Below are positions 26,688 through 34,873 of a DNA stretch of 64,000 nucleotides, piece after piece (the first letter of the stretch is position 1; the number at the start of each line of letters is the position of its first letter). The notes under the pieces were generated by a model. The model saw nothing but the letters and a program-made list of their open reading frames with translations, did no database searches and was not told where the DNA came from. A program made the translations under genes and the position numbers. Source of the DNA: Bacillus kexueae (GTDB taxonomy: Bacteria; Bacillota; Bacilli; Bacillales; Aeribacillaceae); the NCBI RefSeq assembly GCF_022809095.1, contig NZ_JALAZE010000007.1:1-64000 (forward strand), given 5' to 3'.

Positions 26688-26713
26688 GCCCGATGGGAAT
26701 CTCCTCATCGGGC
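26688..26713. terminator. Hairpin between convergent kinB and SOD-like gene
   Basis: GCCCGATG / CATCGGGC with a 10-nt loop. The T-run is weak on either strand. Confidence 0.6.
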
Positions 26714-26732
26714 GACGAACGTTGTATTCATC

Positions 26733-27296
26733 TTACTCTTCTTCCTTTTGAACTTCTTTTTTATCTGCTTTTTTCGCTTCTTCTTCTGTAATTTTCCCAC
26801 AGGCAATTCGGCTTCCAGAATCTCCTGATGGCTGCGTCATTCCATCGTCTTTTGCTTCTGTAATAATGATTGAAGTTCCATCTTTATGTAATAAAGAGTT
26901 TTTCTTTCCTTTCTTTAGCGTTACGTTAGGAGCTGTAATTTCAACGTCTACCACTCCATTTTCATCAACGATAATATTAGGTAAATCACCTGCATGTGCA
27001 CCTTCTGGGTGTAACAACCCGTGTTTTTTTTCATCAGGATTAAAGTGATTGCCTGCACCAGTGAAATCTGGTGGTGTGCAATCTCCTTTTTCGTGAATGT
27101 GCAGCCCATGTTCCCCGGGTGTGAGCCCTTCTAACAATATTGCAAAACTGACACCTTCCGCTTCTTCTGTTACTTCAATTGAACCTAAGGAATCACCAAC
27201 TTGATTAAACATTTCTACCGACATTTTTGTAGTATTATCCGCTGCACAACCTGTAATTAGGAGAAATGGTGCCAATACCATCCATCTCATCTTCAC
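26733..27296 (-). CDS. Cu/Zn superoxide dismutase-like lipoprotein with an incomplete copper site
   Basis: About 187 residues. A lipoprotein signal with lipobox ITGC comes first, then a SodC domain: HIHEKGDC, GNHFNPDEKKHG, HPEGAHAGDLPN and SGSRIACG. An acidic/basic low-complexity tail (KKADKKEVQKEEE) follows. The two paired Cu ligands, the bridging His and the Zn ligands are present. Where SOD1 has VVHEKADD (copper ligand His120), this protein reads IITEAKDD, with Thr in place of His. B. subtilis YojM is also reported as copper-deficient, so dismutase activity is doubtful. The GTG at 27296 follows GGAGGTTTTTAT. It is inserted, inverted, between kinB and kapB. Confidence 0.85.
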   Translation of the reverse strand: MKMRWMVLAPFLLITGCAADNTTKMSVEMFNQVGDSLGSIEVTEEAEGVSFAILLEGLTPGEHGLHIHEKGDCTPPDFTGAGNHFNPDEKKHGLLHPEGAHAGDLPNIIVDENGVVDVEITAPNVTLKKGKKNSLLHKDGTSIIITEAKDDGMTQPSGDSGSRIACGKITEEEAKKADKKEVQKEEE

Positions 27297-27446
27297 ATAA
27301 AAACCTCCGTATACGAAATCTTGTATACGTTCATTTTTTGCAATTGAGCTCAATTTTATGCGAAAGGTCTTATCACGATGTTGTCCAATCTGAACGTCCC
27401 GTTAGGAAACTGGACGCACACCATATCTGCACACCTAGCTGATAGA

Positions 27447-27638
27447 TTACTCACGTTTCTCACTTTCTTTGTTTAGAAGCTTCTCTGCTAACTCATCCGC
27501 TTTACGTTGTTCTTTTTTCGACAAGCGTATAAAAAACCATAAAGCACCGATACTCAAAAGAAGAAAAGGAATCATTTGTAAAAAAGCTCCTACATATTCA
27601 CTTTTATCTTCTGGAAAATAAAGTATAAACGATAGCAC
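27447..27638 (-). CDS. Small membrane protein, unknown function
   Basis: About 63 residues. One transmembrane segment (FLQMIPFLLLSIGALWFFI) is followed by a charged, helix-prone tail (KKEQRKADELAEKLLNKE). The likely start is GTG 27638, six or seven nt after GGGGGAG; an ATG at 27656 overlaps that site. No family recognised. It lies in the minus-strand group inserted between kinB and kapB. Confidence 0.6.
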   Translation of the reverse strand: MLSFILYFPEDKSEYVGAFLQMIPFLLLSIGALWFFIRLSKKEQRKADELAEKLLNKESEKRE

Positions 27639-27695
27639 CCTTATCTCCCCCTTCATTTGTCATTATTCCTTTTTACTATATCAAAAATATTCAAT

Positions 27696-27738
27696 AAAAA
27701 AGGAATTGAATGTGCTAAAAACACTTCAATCCCTTTTT
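27696..27738 (-). terminator. Terminator of the ATP-grasp gene
   Basis: AAAAAGG.ATTGAAGTG / CACTTCAATTCCTTTTT-type stem with T-run on the minus strand, just past the stop at 27743. Confidence 0.8.
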
Positions 27739-27742
27739 AAAT

Positions 27743-28519
27743 TTAGTTAGCTGGAAGCAGCAACTCTTTTTCTTTCAGTAAATAATTCGTTACATGGTGA
27801 TGGTAATAAGGGTTCCGTAAACCTGTATTACCGAAAAAGACGTTAAATTCAAATATATAGTAATGGCCATCTACTTCAGCGATGTCAAAACCTGCATGGT
27901 TAATACAGAGCGACCGAGCAATCGATTCTACTAGCTGTATAGCTTCTTGCGGTATATCATCGTATATGACCTTTCCACCTTGTGATACATTCGTTAAAAA
28001 TTCATGTTGTTCGTTTACGCGCCAATACGATTCAATCACTTGATCGCCTACATATACGATGCGCATATCCTTTTCAATAGGTAATAATTCTTGTACATAC
28101 AACACATCATGTGTTTCAACATACTTTATAAAGTCTGATGCATTTTTTATATAAAAAACGCCCCGTCCCATTGAATTGCGAATATCTTTTGCAATAAAAG
28201 GAAATGCAAAAGTTTCAAGTATCTCCTGTTGATTACTAACAGTATTGGCCCTTATGAGCGTAAACGGCACATGCAAAGGAAATGTTGCTTGAAGCACGCG
28301 AGTCATTTCGACCTTCGTATGCCCTAAATGATAGGTTGAAATTGAAGGAAAAATATCCTTTTTCAAACCATAATAAAGCGTATTAACTTGCCAATATTCA
28401 GGAAATAATAGATATTCCGCTTCTTTGATCTCCTCAATATGTCGAAACATATTTTCCGGCTTTATATAGCGGACATTTTTCATCCCTAGTGATCGATATG
28501 GATTAAAGCTCACGTACAA
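27743..28519 (-). CDS. ATP-grasp (RimK-like) family protein, unknown substrate
   Basis: 258 residues with an ATP-grasp fold. The small lysine-bearing subdomain reads FPFIAKDIRNSMGRGVFYI, the hinge VQELLPIEKDMRIVYVGDQVI, and the metal site HAGFDIAEVDGHYYIFEFN, with Asp, Glu and Asn ligands as in RimK/glutathione-synthase-like ligases. Such enzymes join a carboxylate to an amine with ATP. The substrate cannot be inferred. The start is probably TTG 28519, 8 nt after AGGG. It is part of the inverted block between kinB and kapB and has its own terminator. Confidence 0.75.
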   Translation of the reverse strand: MYVSFNPYRSLGMKNVRYIKPENMFRHIEEIKEAEYLLFPEYWQVNTLYYGLKKDIFPSISTYHLGHTKVEMTRVLQATFPLHVPFTLIRANTVSNQQEILETFAFPFIAKDIRNSMGRGVFYIKNASDFIKYVETHDVLYVQELLPIEKDMRIVYVGDQVIESYWRVNEQHEFLTNVSQGGKVIYDDIPQEAIQLVESIARSLCINHAGFDIAEVDGHYYIFEFNVFFGNTGLRNPYYHHHVTNYLLKEKELLLPAN

Positions 28520-28751
28520 TCATTCATCCCTGTCCTCTCCAAGTAAAATAAATGCAAGAGATGACGTCATCAATAGGATTATAATCTGTTAATACCTACA
28601 ATGGGAAGATATTTTTTTATGAAACTTTTGGAGAATTTTTTTGTAGCGAAAATAATCAGATTTAGTCGGCAATTCCCCTTTCGTCGAGCCATTTAATCAA
28701 GAATACATGATAAAATAATGACAATCTACTAATTAAAAGAAGGTGAACGAT

Positions 28752-29129
28752 ATGGAAATTGGAGACAAAGTTACTGGGGTTTATAAAACAGGGAAATATA
28801 TCGGGGAGATTACAAACATCCGTCCTAATCATTATTTAGTGAAAGTCCTTGCCGTTTTAAAGCATCCAATGCAAGGAGACCTTCATAATCCAAAACAAGT
28901 TAATGTACCTCTTTTTCATGAGCGAAAAGCTTTGAGCTATAATGAACAAACAAATATTCCGAAAACAATGGTTAAGCCCTATGCTGGAGATATACCTTCT
29001 TATAAGGAATCATTACAAAATGCTTTTACGAAGTTAGTGCATGAACTTGAAGAAGACGAAAGCGATTGGGCTAAAAAGTCTCTTCAATGCCTTTCTCAAT
29101 TAAAAATAGACTATAAGTTTGCTGAATAA
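28752..29129 (+). CDS. kapB: Kinase-associated protein KapB
   Basis: 125 residues. The first part is an SH3-like barrel (IGDKVTGVYKTGKYIGEITNIRPNHYLVKVLAVLKHP). Then QGDLHNP...VPLFHERKALSYNEQ and a helical C-terminus complete the KapB family. In B. subtilis KapB is needed for KinB-driven sporulation and is encoded in the same operon. Here it is about 2.1 kb away with its own AAGGTGAACG ribosome binding site and must have its own promoter. I see no signal peptide or lipobox. It is convergent with kapD. Confidence 0.86.
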   Translation: MEIGDKVTGVYKTGKYIGEITNIRPNHYLVKVLAVLKHPMQGDLHNPKQVNVPLFHERKALSYNEQTNIPKTMVKPYAGDIPSYKESLQNAFTKLVHELEEDESDWAKKSLQCLSQLKIDYKFAE

Positions 29130-29136
29130 TGAAAGC

Positions 29137-29166
29137 AGGCCAATCTACTTAATGAGTAGTTGGCCT
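29137..29166. terminator. Hairpin between convergent kapB and kapD
   Basis: AGGCCAA.CTACT / AGTAG.TTGGCCT with a 5-nt loop. There is little T-run, so termination strength is uncertain. Confidence 0.5.
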
Positions 29167-29790
29167 TCAAGTTGCTAATTTTCCTAAAAGCTTTGATAAA
29201 TCCACTCGTTCACCAATTGTCGTTGGTTTCGGTTTCGCTAAATACTGTTTATCTTTCTCCACTAATTGAAAAATTTTATACGTTGTTAAAGCATCATCTA
29301 GAGCACGATGGTGTTTTCCGGTTCCTTTCTTTCCATACGCTTCAACAGCTTTCCATAGACCAGTTTGATTTCGGTCGCCAAAAAATTTTTTATACTCCAT
29401 GGATAAGTCCAGTTCTTTATGCTGAAATGGGAATGGGAGGCGATGCTTATGACAATTCTGTCTTAAGACTTTCATATCCATATTGCCCCAAGTAACGACA
29501 GTAGTACGATTTTCGAATACATCTTGTTGAAGAAGCTGAATAAAATCTGGAAAGGTTATTCCAAGGTCTACTTGTTCTTGAGATATTTGCAAAAATTTTT
29601 TACATCGGTTAGTTAATGAAGGGAAAAACGTTGGTTTGATATAAGAAGAATATTTCTTGATGATTTTATTGGCAGAAACGACAACATACCCTGCCTCAAT
29701 AATTTCTGGAAAAAAGCCTTTCGGCAAAGACTTTCCTTCTGGCATCGTAAATTCAAAATCAATGAAAAGATACTGGTGAGAAGACTCCAA
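29167..29790 (-). CDS. kapD: 3'-5' exonuclease-like sporulation inhibitor KapD
   Basis: 207-residue DEDDh exonuclease-fold protein. ExoI motif FIDFEFT has Asp11 and Glu13, ExoII is around WGNMDMKVL, and ExoIII is HHRALDDALTTYKIF. In B. subtilis KapD restrains the KinA/KinB route to sporulation and resembles ERI-type RNases. The start is TTG 29790, nine nt after GGAGGGA. All acidic residues are present, so it may be a working nuclease. Gene order kinB, kapB, kapD is kept, apart from the insertion between the first two. Confidence 0.87.
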   Translation of the reverse strand: MESSHQYLFIDFEFTMPEGKSLPKGFFPEIIEAGYVVVSANKIIKKYSSYIKPTFFPSLTNRCKKFLQISQEQVDLGITFPDFIQLLQQDVFENRTTVVTWGNMDMKVLRQNCHKHRLPFPFQHKELDLSMEYKKFFGDRNQTGLWKAVEAYGKKGTGKHHRALDDALTTYKIFQLVEKDKQYLAKPKPTTIGERVDLSKLLGKLAT

Positions 29791-29925
29791 AGTGATGACT
29801 CCCTCCTTCCTGATATATGCATACCGATTTTATATTTTATTACCATTATATCACTTTAAATCAATAATTATCTTATATTTCCATAAATTATTGCGACTTT
29901 TTGTAAAATTGTGCTCTTTCACTAA

Positions 29926-30095
29926 AGCTGTATTCGTATAGATTGTTTCTTTTTCAGTCATTTTTAAAATGACTGCTGAACATTGCGCTACGGACACTTG
30001 CTTTCCGCGGGGAACTGTCTCGTTTCGGCTCCTAGCTTCTAGCGAACGATTCTCAGCAATAAACACTAAAAGCAACAACCTTTTATAATTGAGCC
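29926..30095 (-). repeat. MITE-like repeat family A, copy A4 (170 bp, internally deleted)
   Basis: Inverted relative to A1-A3. It starts AGCTGTATTCGTATAGATTG and ends CTAAAAGCAACAACC...GAGCC. It keeps GGACACTTGCTTTCCGCGGGG and CTCCTAGCTTCTAGCGAACG. No target duplication is evident. It occupies the gap between kapD and yuxK. Confidence 0.75.
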
Positions 30096-30180
30096 TAAGA
30101 AAAAAAGCCATTTATTCGCTTTAATGCAATAGAAGAATTACGATAAAATAGAAGTATAACAATTATAAGGTGGGGTCAAT

Positions 30181-30585
30181 ATGGATGAGAACCCAATTGT
30201 TTTGTTCGATGGAGAATGTTTATTATGTAATAAATCCGTTCAATTTTTGTTAAAGAATGAAGAAGGAGATCACTTACGGTTCGCTTCTTTACAATCAAAA
30301 ACAGGGCAGAATCTTCTTGGTCACTATTCTTTTCCTCTCAATTATTCCGATTCGATCGTGTTCATTCATAACGGTGTAGCCTATACTCATTCTACGGCCG
30401 TTCTTAAAGTCGCAAAATATTTGAAATGGAAATGGCAGTGGCTTCGTTTTCTATACATAATTCCAACCCCTGTTCGTGATTATATTTATAAATGGGTTGC
30501 CAAAAATCGTATTTCATGGTTTGGAAAAACAGACTCTTGCATGTTTTTAACTACAGATTTAAAAAAGAAATTTCTAGAGTATTAA
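30181..30585 (+). CDS. yuxK: DCC-family thiol-disulfide oxidoreductase-like protein (DUF393)
   Basis: 134 residues opening with VLFDGECLLCNKSVQFLL, the DGxCxxC motif with Cys13 and Cys16, and ending with a second Cys and basic residues. DUF393 proteins are thought to be thioredoxin-fold oxidoreductases; the partner is unknown. AAGGTGGGG precedes the ATG. Place between kapD and mrp fits yuxK of B. subtilis. Confidence 0.86.
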   Translation: MDENPIVLFDGECLLCNKSVQFLLKNEEGDHLRFASLQSKTGQNLLGHYSFPLNYSDSIVFIHNGVAYTHSTAVLKVAKYLKWKWQWLRFLYIIPTPVRDYIYKWVAKNRISWFGKTDSCMFLTTDLKKKFLEY

Positions 30586-30638
30586 ACTTGTTCTAACGAT
30601 TGTTAAATGCACATAAAAATATGGCGGAGGGATCAAAT

Positions 30639-31172
30639 ATGAAACGTCTTATTTTTATGTGTATGATTATTTTTTTCATGATTAGTCCATCAACATCTGC
30701 CGCAAAATCAGAAATCTCCCCCAGTTTTTCTGAAGCACTAGAAAAGCATTTGAGAGCAGAAGTTTCCTACTACGATGAAAACTCATTCGTCGTATTGGAC
30801 GAGATGACCACAAATGGAACGGTAACAAAAGTAAACGGGGATGAGATAACAGAATACGAAAGCAATTTTACAATTGCCTTTGTAAGCTTTGAAGAAAAGC
30901 GAGATGGTTTTATTTATTTTGACAAGAGAGAGCTTCTCATTTGGGATAATAACAATCAGGAATTTTTGTCTTATTCCAACATTACACAAAATGAAATTGC
31001 TATGGACTTTTATTCAAGTTACATTCAAACGACTGAAAAAGAAATGAACCCGTGGTCCTTATTCCTATTTATGCTCATGCTAACTTCAATTATCATTATT
31101 CCAATGTGGATTGTCCTTTTTGTTACACCTTCACGATCAAGTTTTAATTCAAATCCTTTTCTTTATGAGTGA
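30639..31172 (+). CDS. Exported, membrane-anchored protein, unknown function
   Basis: 177 residues. A signal-peptide-like N-terminus (about residues 1-25, with STSAAKS as a possible cleavage region) is followed by an extracytoplasmic domain with many Asp/Glu, then a transmembrane segment near 138-160 (LFLFMLMLTSIIIIPMWIVLF). CGGAGGGATC precedes the ATG, which I prefer to the frame opening at 30600. Probably cotranscribed with yuxK (54 bp apart). I do not recognise the family. Confidence 0.7.
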   Translation: MKRLIFMCMIIFFMISPSTSAAKSEISPSFSEALEKHLRAEVSYYDENSFVVLDEMTTNGTVTKVNGDEITEYESNFTIAFVSFEEKRDGFIYFDKRELLIWDNNNQEFLSYSNITQNEIAMDFYSSYIQTTEKEMNPWSLFLFMLMLTSIIIIPMWIVLFVTPSRSSFNSNPFLYE

Positions 31173-31199
31173 AAGGGAAAATTATCCATTAATAAATGA

Positions 31200-31232
31200 A
31201 AAAACGATTCGGTCATGCCGAATCGTTTTTTC
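31200..31232. terminator. Bidirectional terminator
   Basis: AAAAACGATTCGG-TCATG-CCGAATCGTTTTTT, symmetrical with A-run and T-run, between two convergent genes. Confidence 0.92.
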
Positions 31233-31461
31233 ATTTATTGGCTGGTAACACACGAATATACTCACGTGGAAGGAATGATTCGAATACATCCTCTTCGAAT
31301 AGGCGATTCGTAACAATCGCTGCATCAGTTGTTTGAATAATATTGTTTACTTGCGACTGATCGACATTCGTATACGTTCGTTTTGTATTTTCATGCACGA
31401 ACCAAGCCGATCCAAACATAATTCCGAAGATCGAACATGCGGTAACAACTTTTCTCGTCAT
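31231..31461 (-). CDS. Small exported or membrane-anchored protein, unknown function
   Basis: 76 residues. An N-terminal hydrophobic segment (VVTACSIFGIMFGSAWFV) precedes a polar domain ending EYIRVLPANK. GAGGTGG lies 4 nt before the ATG. No Pfam-like signature recognised. It is divergent from mrpA. Confidence 0.65.
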   Translation of the reverse strand: MTRKVVTACSIFGIMFGSAWFVHENTKRTYTNVDQSQVNNIIQTTDAAIVTNRLFEEDVFESFLPREYIRVLPANK

Positions 31462-31701
31462 TTTACCACCTCAATATTATCTTTGGGACATGACAAAAAA
31501 AATATACATTTAATCAAAAATTTGATACGATATTTATGGTCATGTGAACTTGAAATGAAAATTGAATAAAAAAACACTTCTTCCAATTTTGGAACATAGT
31601 CGCAAGTGGATTCGTAAATACTAAGGTAGCTATTATGAATTAGGAAGAAACAAAATCATGTTGCGAAAATGTTGGAGAGAGGATGTTAGGAGGTTTAATT
31701 C

Positions 31702-34101
31702 ATGACGCTTTTACATTGGGCTATACTAGCGCCTTTTTTATTTGCCATCTTTGTACCGCTAGTATATAAAGTTTTCCCAAAGCTACATACGGGTTGGTTT
31801 GTGTTACTTTTACCTGTAGTTCTCTTTCTGTATTTCTTACAATTTTTATTGAATCGTACTCACTATGAGACGGTTATCGAAACAGTAGAATGGATTCCAT
31901 CTCTTGGAATAAACTTTACAGCCTATGTGGACGGGCTCGGGCTTTTATTTGCCTTATTAATTACTGGAATCGGCTCTTTAGTCGTTCTCTATTCCATTTA
32001 TTACTTGTCTAAGGAAAAAGAACAGCTACACACTTTTTATGTGTATCTCCTTATGTTCATGGGGGCGATGCTTGGTGTCGTATTATCCGATAACACGATC
32101 GTCTTATATACTTTTTGGGAACTTACGAGCTTTTCTTCCTTCTTATTAATTGGTTATTGGTATCATCGTGAGAAATCACGTTATGGTGCACAGAAATCTA
32201 TGTTAATTACCGTTTTCGGCGGATTGTCAATGCTTGGAGGGTTTATACTCCTCTATTTAATGACAGGAACTTTTAGCATTCGAGAAACGATTGCACAAGT
32301 TGATACTATTTTGTCACATGATCTTTTCATCTTTGCAATGATTTTAATTCTACTTGGTGCATTCACAAAATCTGCGCAGTTTCCATTTTACATTTGGCTA
32401 CCTGACGCAATGGAAGCGCCAACTCCTGTAAGTGCATATCTTCATTCCGCTACGATGGTTAAAGCCGGAATTTATTTAGTGGCTCGCTTTAGCCCTATTT
32501 TTGCTTTTAGCGCAGAATGGTTTTGGTCCGTATCCCTATTCGGAATTTTCACATTATTCTGGGGAAGTTTTAACGCGGTCAAACAAACTGACTTAAAAGC
32601 TATCTTAGCTTTCTCAACGGTCAGTCAGCTGGGCATGATTATGTCTTTATTAGGTGTAGGTGCCGCAGCCTTACATTATCAAAATTTCGAATACTACACT
32701 GTAGCAACATTAGCTGCTATTTTCCACTTAATTAACCATGCGACTTTTAAAGGAAGCTTGTTTATGGTCGTCGGTATCATTGACCACGAAACAGGTACAC
32801 GTGATATAAGAAAGCTCGGTGGACTTATGAGCCTTATGCCAATTACGTTCACCATTGCCGTCATTGGCGCCTTTTCAATGGCAGGACTTCCACCATTTAA
32901 TGGCTTCTTAAGTAAAGAGATGTTCTTTACAAGTATGTTGCGTGTGTTAGAAATGAATATGTTCCAGGCCGATACGTGGGGAATGTTATTACCAATTATC
33001 GCTTGGATCGGAAGTGTCTTTACATTCCTTTATAGTATGGTACTAGTGTTTAAAACGTTTACTGGAAAACTGCAAAAGGAGAAACTAGAGAAAATGCCTC
33101 ATGAAGCACCAATTGGTATGTTAATACCGCCAATTGTATTAGCTTCACTCGTAGTCATTTTTGGATTTTTCCCAGATCTATTAGCTTACACATTGATTGA
33201 ACCAGCTATGAAATCAATCTTACCGAGTCTTTTAGCTGAAAGTGAACATTTCCATGTCCATATTGAAATGTGGCACGGATTCACACCGGAATTATTCATG
33301 ACAATTGGTGTCGTTTTACTCGGTACCATTTTGTTCTTAACTTTAACAAAGTGGAAAAAAGTATATGGTTTACAACCTGAAAAGCTAACATTAAACACAT
33401 TTTATGATTCATCCTTAGTTGCTCTTGATTCTTCAAGTAGCCGATTTACGAAATTTTATATGACTGGGTTTATACGTGATTACCTCGTTTACATTTTCGC
33501 CTTTTTAATCGTAATGCTTGGGGCGAGCATGGCAAGCTTAGGAGCGTTTTCATTGGACGTAAGCAAAACTGCTCCGGTTGGCATCTATGAGGTAATTTTA
33601 GCTCTTGTTATGATTGCAGGTACATTAACAACTTTATTCTCAACTTCGCGATTAACAGCCATTATTGCTCTTGGGTCAGTTGGATATTCACTTTCACTCT
33701 TTTTCGTATTATTTAGAGCTCCTGACCTAGCGCTTACTCAGTTGATTATTGAAACTGTTTCAGTCGCTTTATTCCTTTTAGCGTTTTATCATTTACCAGA
33801 GCTTAAGCGACGTGAACAGAAGTTACGTTTCCGCCTCGTGAACTTTATCATTTCACTCGGAGTAGGGGTTATTGTAACGTTAATTGCTATTTCCGCTAAC
33901 AGTGAACGAGTTTCTGAAACTATTGCTTCTTACTTTATTGAAAACAGCTATAAGCTTGGTGGCGGTAAAAACATGGTAAACGTCATCCTTGTAGACTTCC
34001 GCGGCTTCGATACTATGTTTGAAATTACTGTACTCGGTATTGCTGCTCTTGCTATCTACAGCATGATTAAGCTGCGTCTTTCAAGGAGGGAAGAAGGATG
34101 A
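31702..34101 (+). CDS. mrpA: Na+/H+ antiporter subunit MrpA
   Basis: 799-residue polytopic membrane protein with about 20 transmembrane segments. The NuoL-like proton-channel core (residues 60-500) has the helix with KSAQFPFYIWLPDAMEAPTPVSAYLH. A C-terminal MrpA extension after about 600 contains FRAPDLALTQLIIE and a final DFRGFDTMFEITVLG, typical of MrpA/MnhA. It is the largest subunit of the heteromultimeric sodium-proton antiporter used for pH and sodium homeostasis. AGGAGG precedes the ATG. It overlaps mrpB by 4 bp and heads a seven-gene operon. Confidence 0.97.
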   Translation: MTLLHWAILAPFLFAIFVPLVYKVFPKLHTGWFVLLLPVVLFLYFLQFLLNRTHYETVIETVEWIPSLGINFTAYVDGLGLLFALLITGIGSLVVLYSIYYLSKEKEQLHTFYVYLLMFMGAMLGVVLSDNTIVLYTFWELTSFSSFLLIGYWYHREKSRYGAQKSMLITVFGGLSMLGGFILLYLMTGTFSIRETIAQVDTILSHDLFIFAMILILLGAFTKSAQFPFYIWLPDAMEAPTPVSAYLHSATMVKAGIYLVARFSPIFAFSAEWFWSVSLFGIFTLFWGSFNAVKQTDLKAILAFSTVSQLGMIMSLLGVGAAALHYQNFEYYTVATLAAIFHLINHATFKGSLFMVVGIIDHETGTRDIRKLGGLMSLMPITFTIAVIGAFSMAGLPPFNGFLSKEMFFTSMLRVLEMNMFQADTWGMLLPIIAWIGSVFTFLYSMVLVFKTFTGKLQKEKLEKMPHEAPIGMLIPPIVLASLVVIFGFFPDLLAYTLIEPAMKSILPSLLAESEHFHVHIEMWHGFTPELFMTIGVVLLGTILFLTLTKWKKVYGLQPEKLTLNTFYDSSLVALDSSSSRFTKFYMTGFIRDYLVYIFAFLIVMLGASMASLGAFSLDVSKTAPVGIYEVILALVMIAGTLTTLFSTSRLTAIIALGSVGYSLSLFFVLFRAPDLALTQLIIETVSVALFLLAFYHLPELKRREQKLRFRLVNFIISLGVGVIVTLIAISANSERVSETIASYFIENSYKLGGGKNMVNVILVDFRGFDTMFEITVLGIAALAIYSMIKLRLSRREEG

Positions 34102-34535
34102 AGAAAGCCGGAAGAAAAACAAACGACATCATTTTACAGACGATTACGAAAATCGTGGTCTTCATCATCATGATTTTCTCGCTTTATTTATTTTTCGCTG
34201 GTCACAATGCACCAGGTGGCGGATTTATCGGTGGACTAATGACATCCTCAGCGATTGTCCTTCTCCTCATCGCATACGATGTTAAAACCGTAAAGAAAAT
34301 TTTGCCGGTAAACTACATTATGATGACCGCTGTCGGACTGTTTATTGCAGTCATGACAGGTGTAGGATCGTTTATTTTCGGCGTACCGTTTTTAACTCAT
34401 ACATTCGGACATTTTCATTTACCGGTTTTAGGAGATACTGAGTTAGCAACTGCCGTATTATTTGACCTTGGCGTTTATTTAGTTGTCATTGGAGTAACGA
34501 TGACCATTATTCAAACGATTGGAGAGACGGAATAA
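34098..34535 (+). CDS. mrpB: Na+/H+ antiporter subunit MrpB
   Basis: 145-residue membrane protein with four hydrophobic segments and the MrpB/MnhB motif [18 protein letters not shown]. It starts inside the last codons of mrpA (4-bp overlap) and shares one base with the start of mrpC, so translation is coupled. Part of the Mrp complex membrane domain. Confidence 0.96.
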   Translation: MKKAGRKTNDIILQTITKIVVFIIMIFSLYLFFAGHNAPGGGFIGGLMTSSAIVLLLIAYDVKTVKKILPVNYIMMTAVGLFIAVMTGVGSFIFGVPFLTHTFGHFHLPVLGDTELATAVLFDLGVYLVVIGVTMTIIQTIGETE

Positions 34536-34873
34536 TGGAAATAATCATGTCAATTGTTGCCGGTATCTTATTTATGGCTGCAACTTATTTAATGCTTTCC
34601 AGAAGTTTGCTTCGCATTATTATCGGCACAGGATTGTTAAGTCATGGAGCACACTTATTGATTTTAACAATGGGTGGGTTAAAACAAGGAACTGTTCCAT
34701 TACTAAGCGAAAAGGCAGCATCATTTGTTGACCCTTTGCCACAGGCGCTAATTTTAACGGCCATCGTCATTAGCTTTGGAGTCACATCCTTTTTCTTAGT
34801 TCTAGCCTATCGCTCGTATCAAGAACTTGGAACAGATGATATGGAACAATTGAGGGGAAATGATCAACAATGA
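34535..34873 (+). CDS. mrpC: Na+/H+ antiporter subunit MrpC
   Basis: 112-residue NuoK-like subunit with three transmembrane segments. Glu/Gly-containing helices include [20 protein letters not shown] and [21 protein letters not shown], which is diagnostic. Overlaps mrpB by one base and mrpD by four. Confidence 0.95.
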   Translation: MEIIMSIVAGILFMAATYLMLSRSLLRIIIGTGLLSHGAHLLILTMGGLKQGTVPLLSEKAASFVDPLPQALILTAIVISFGVTSFFLVLAYRSYQELGTDDMEQLRGNDQQ

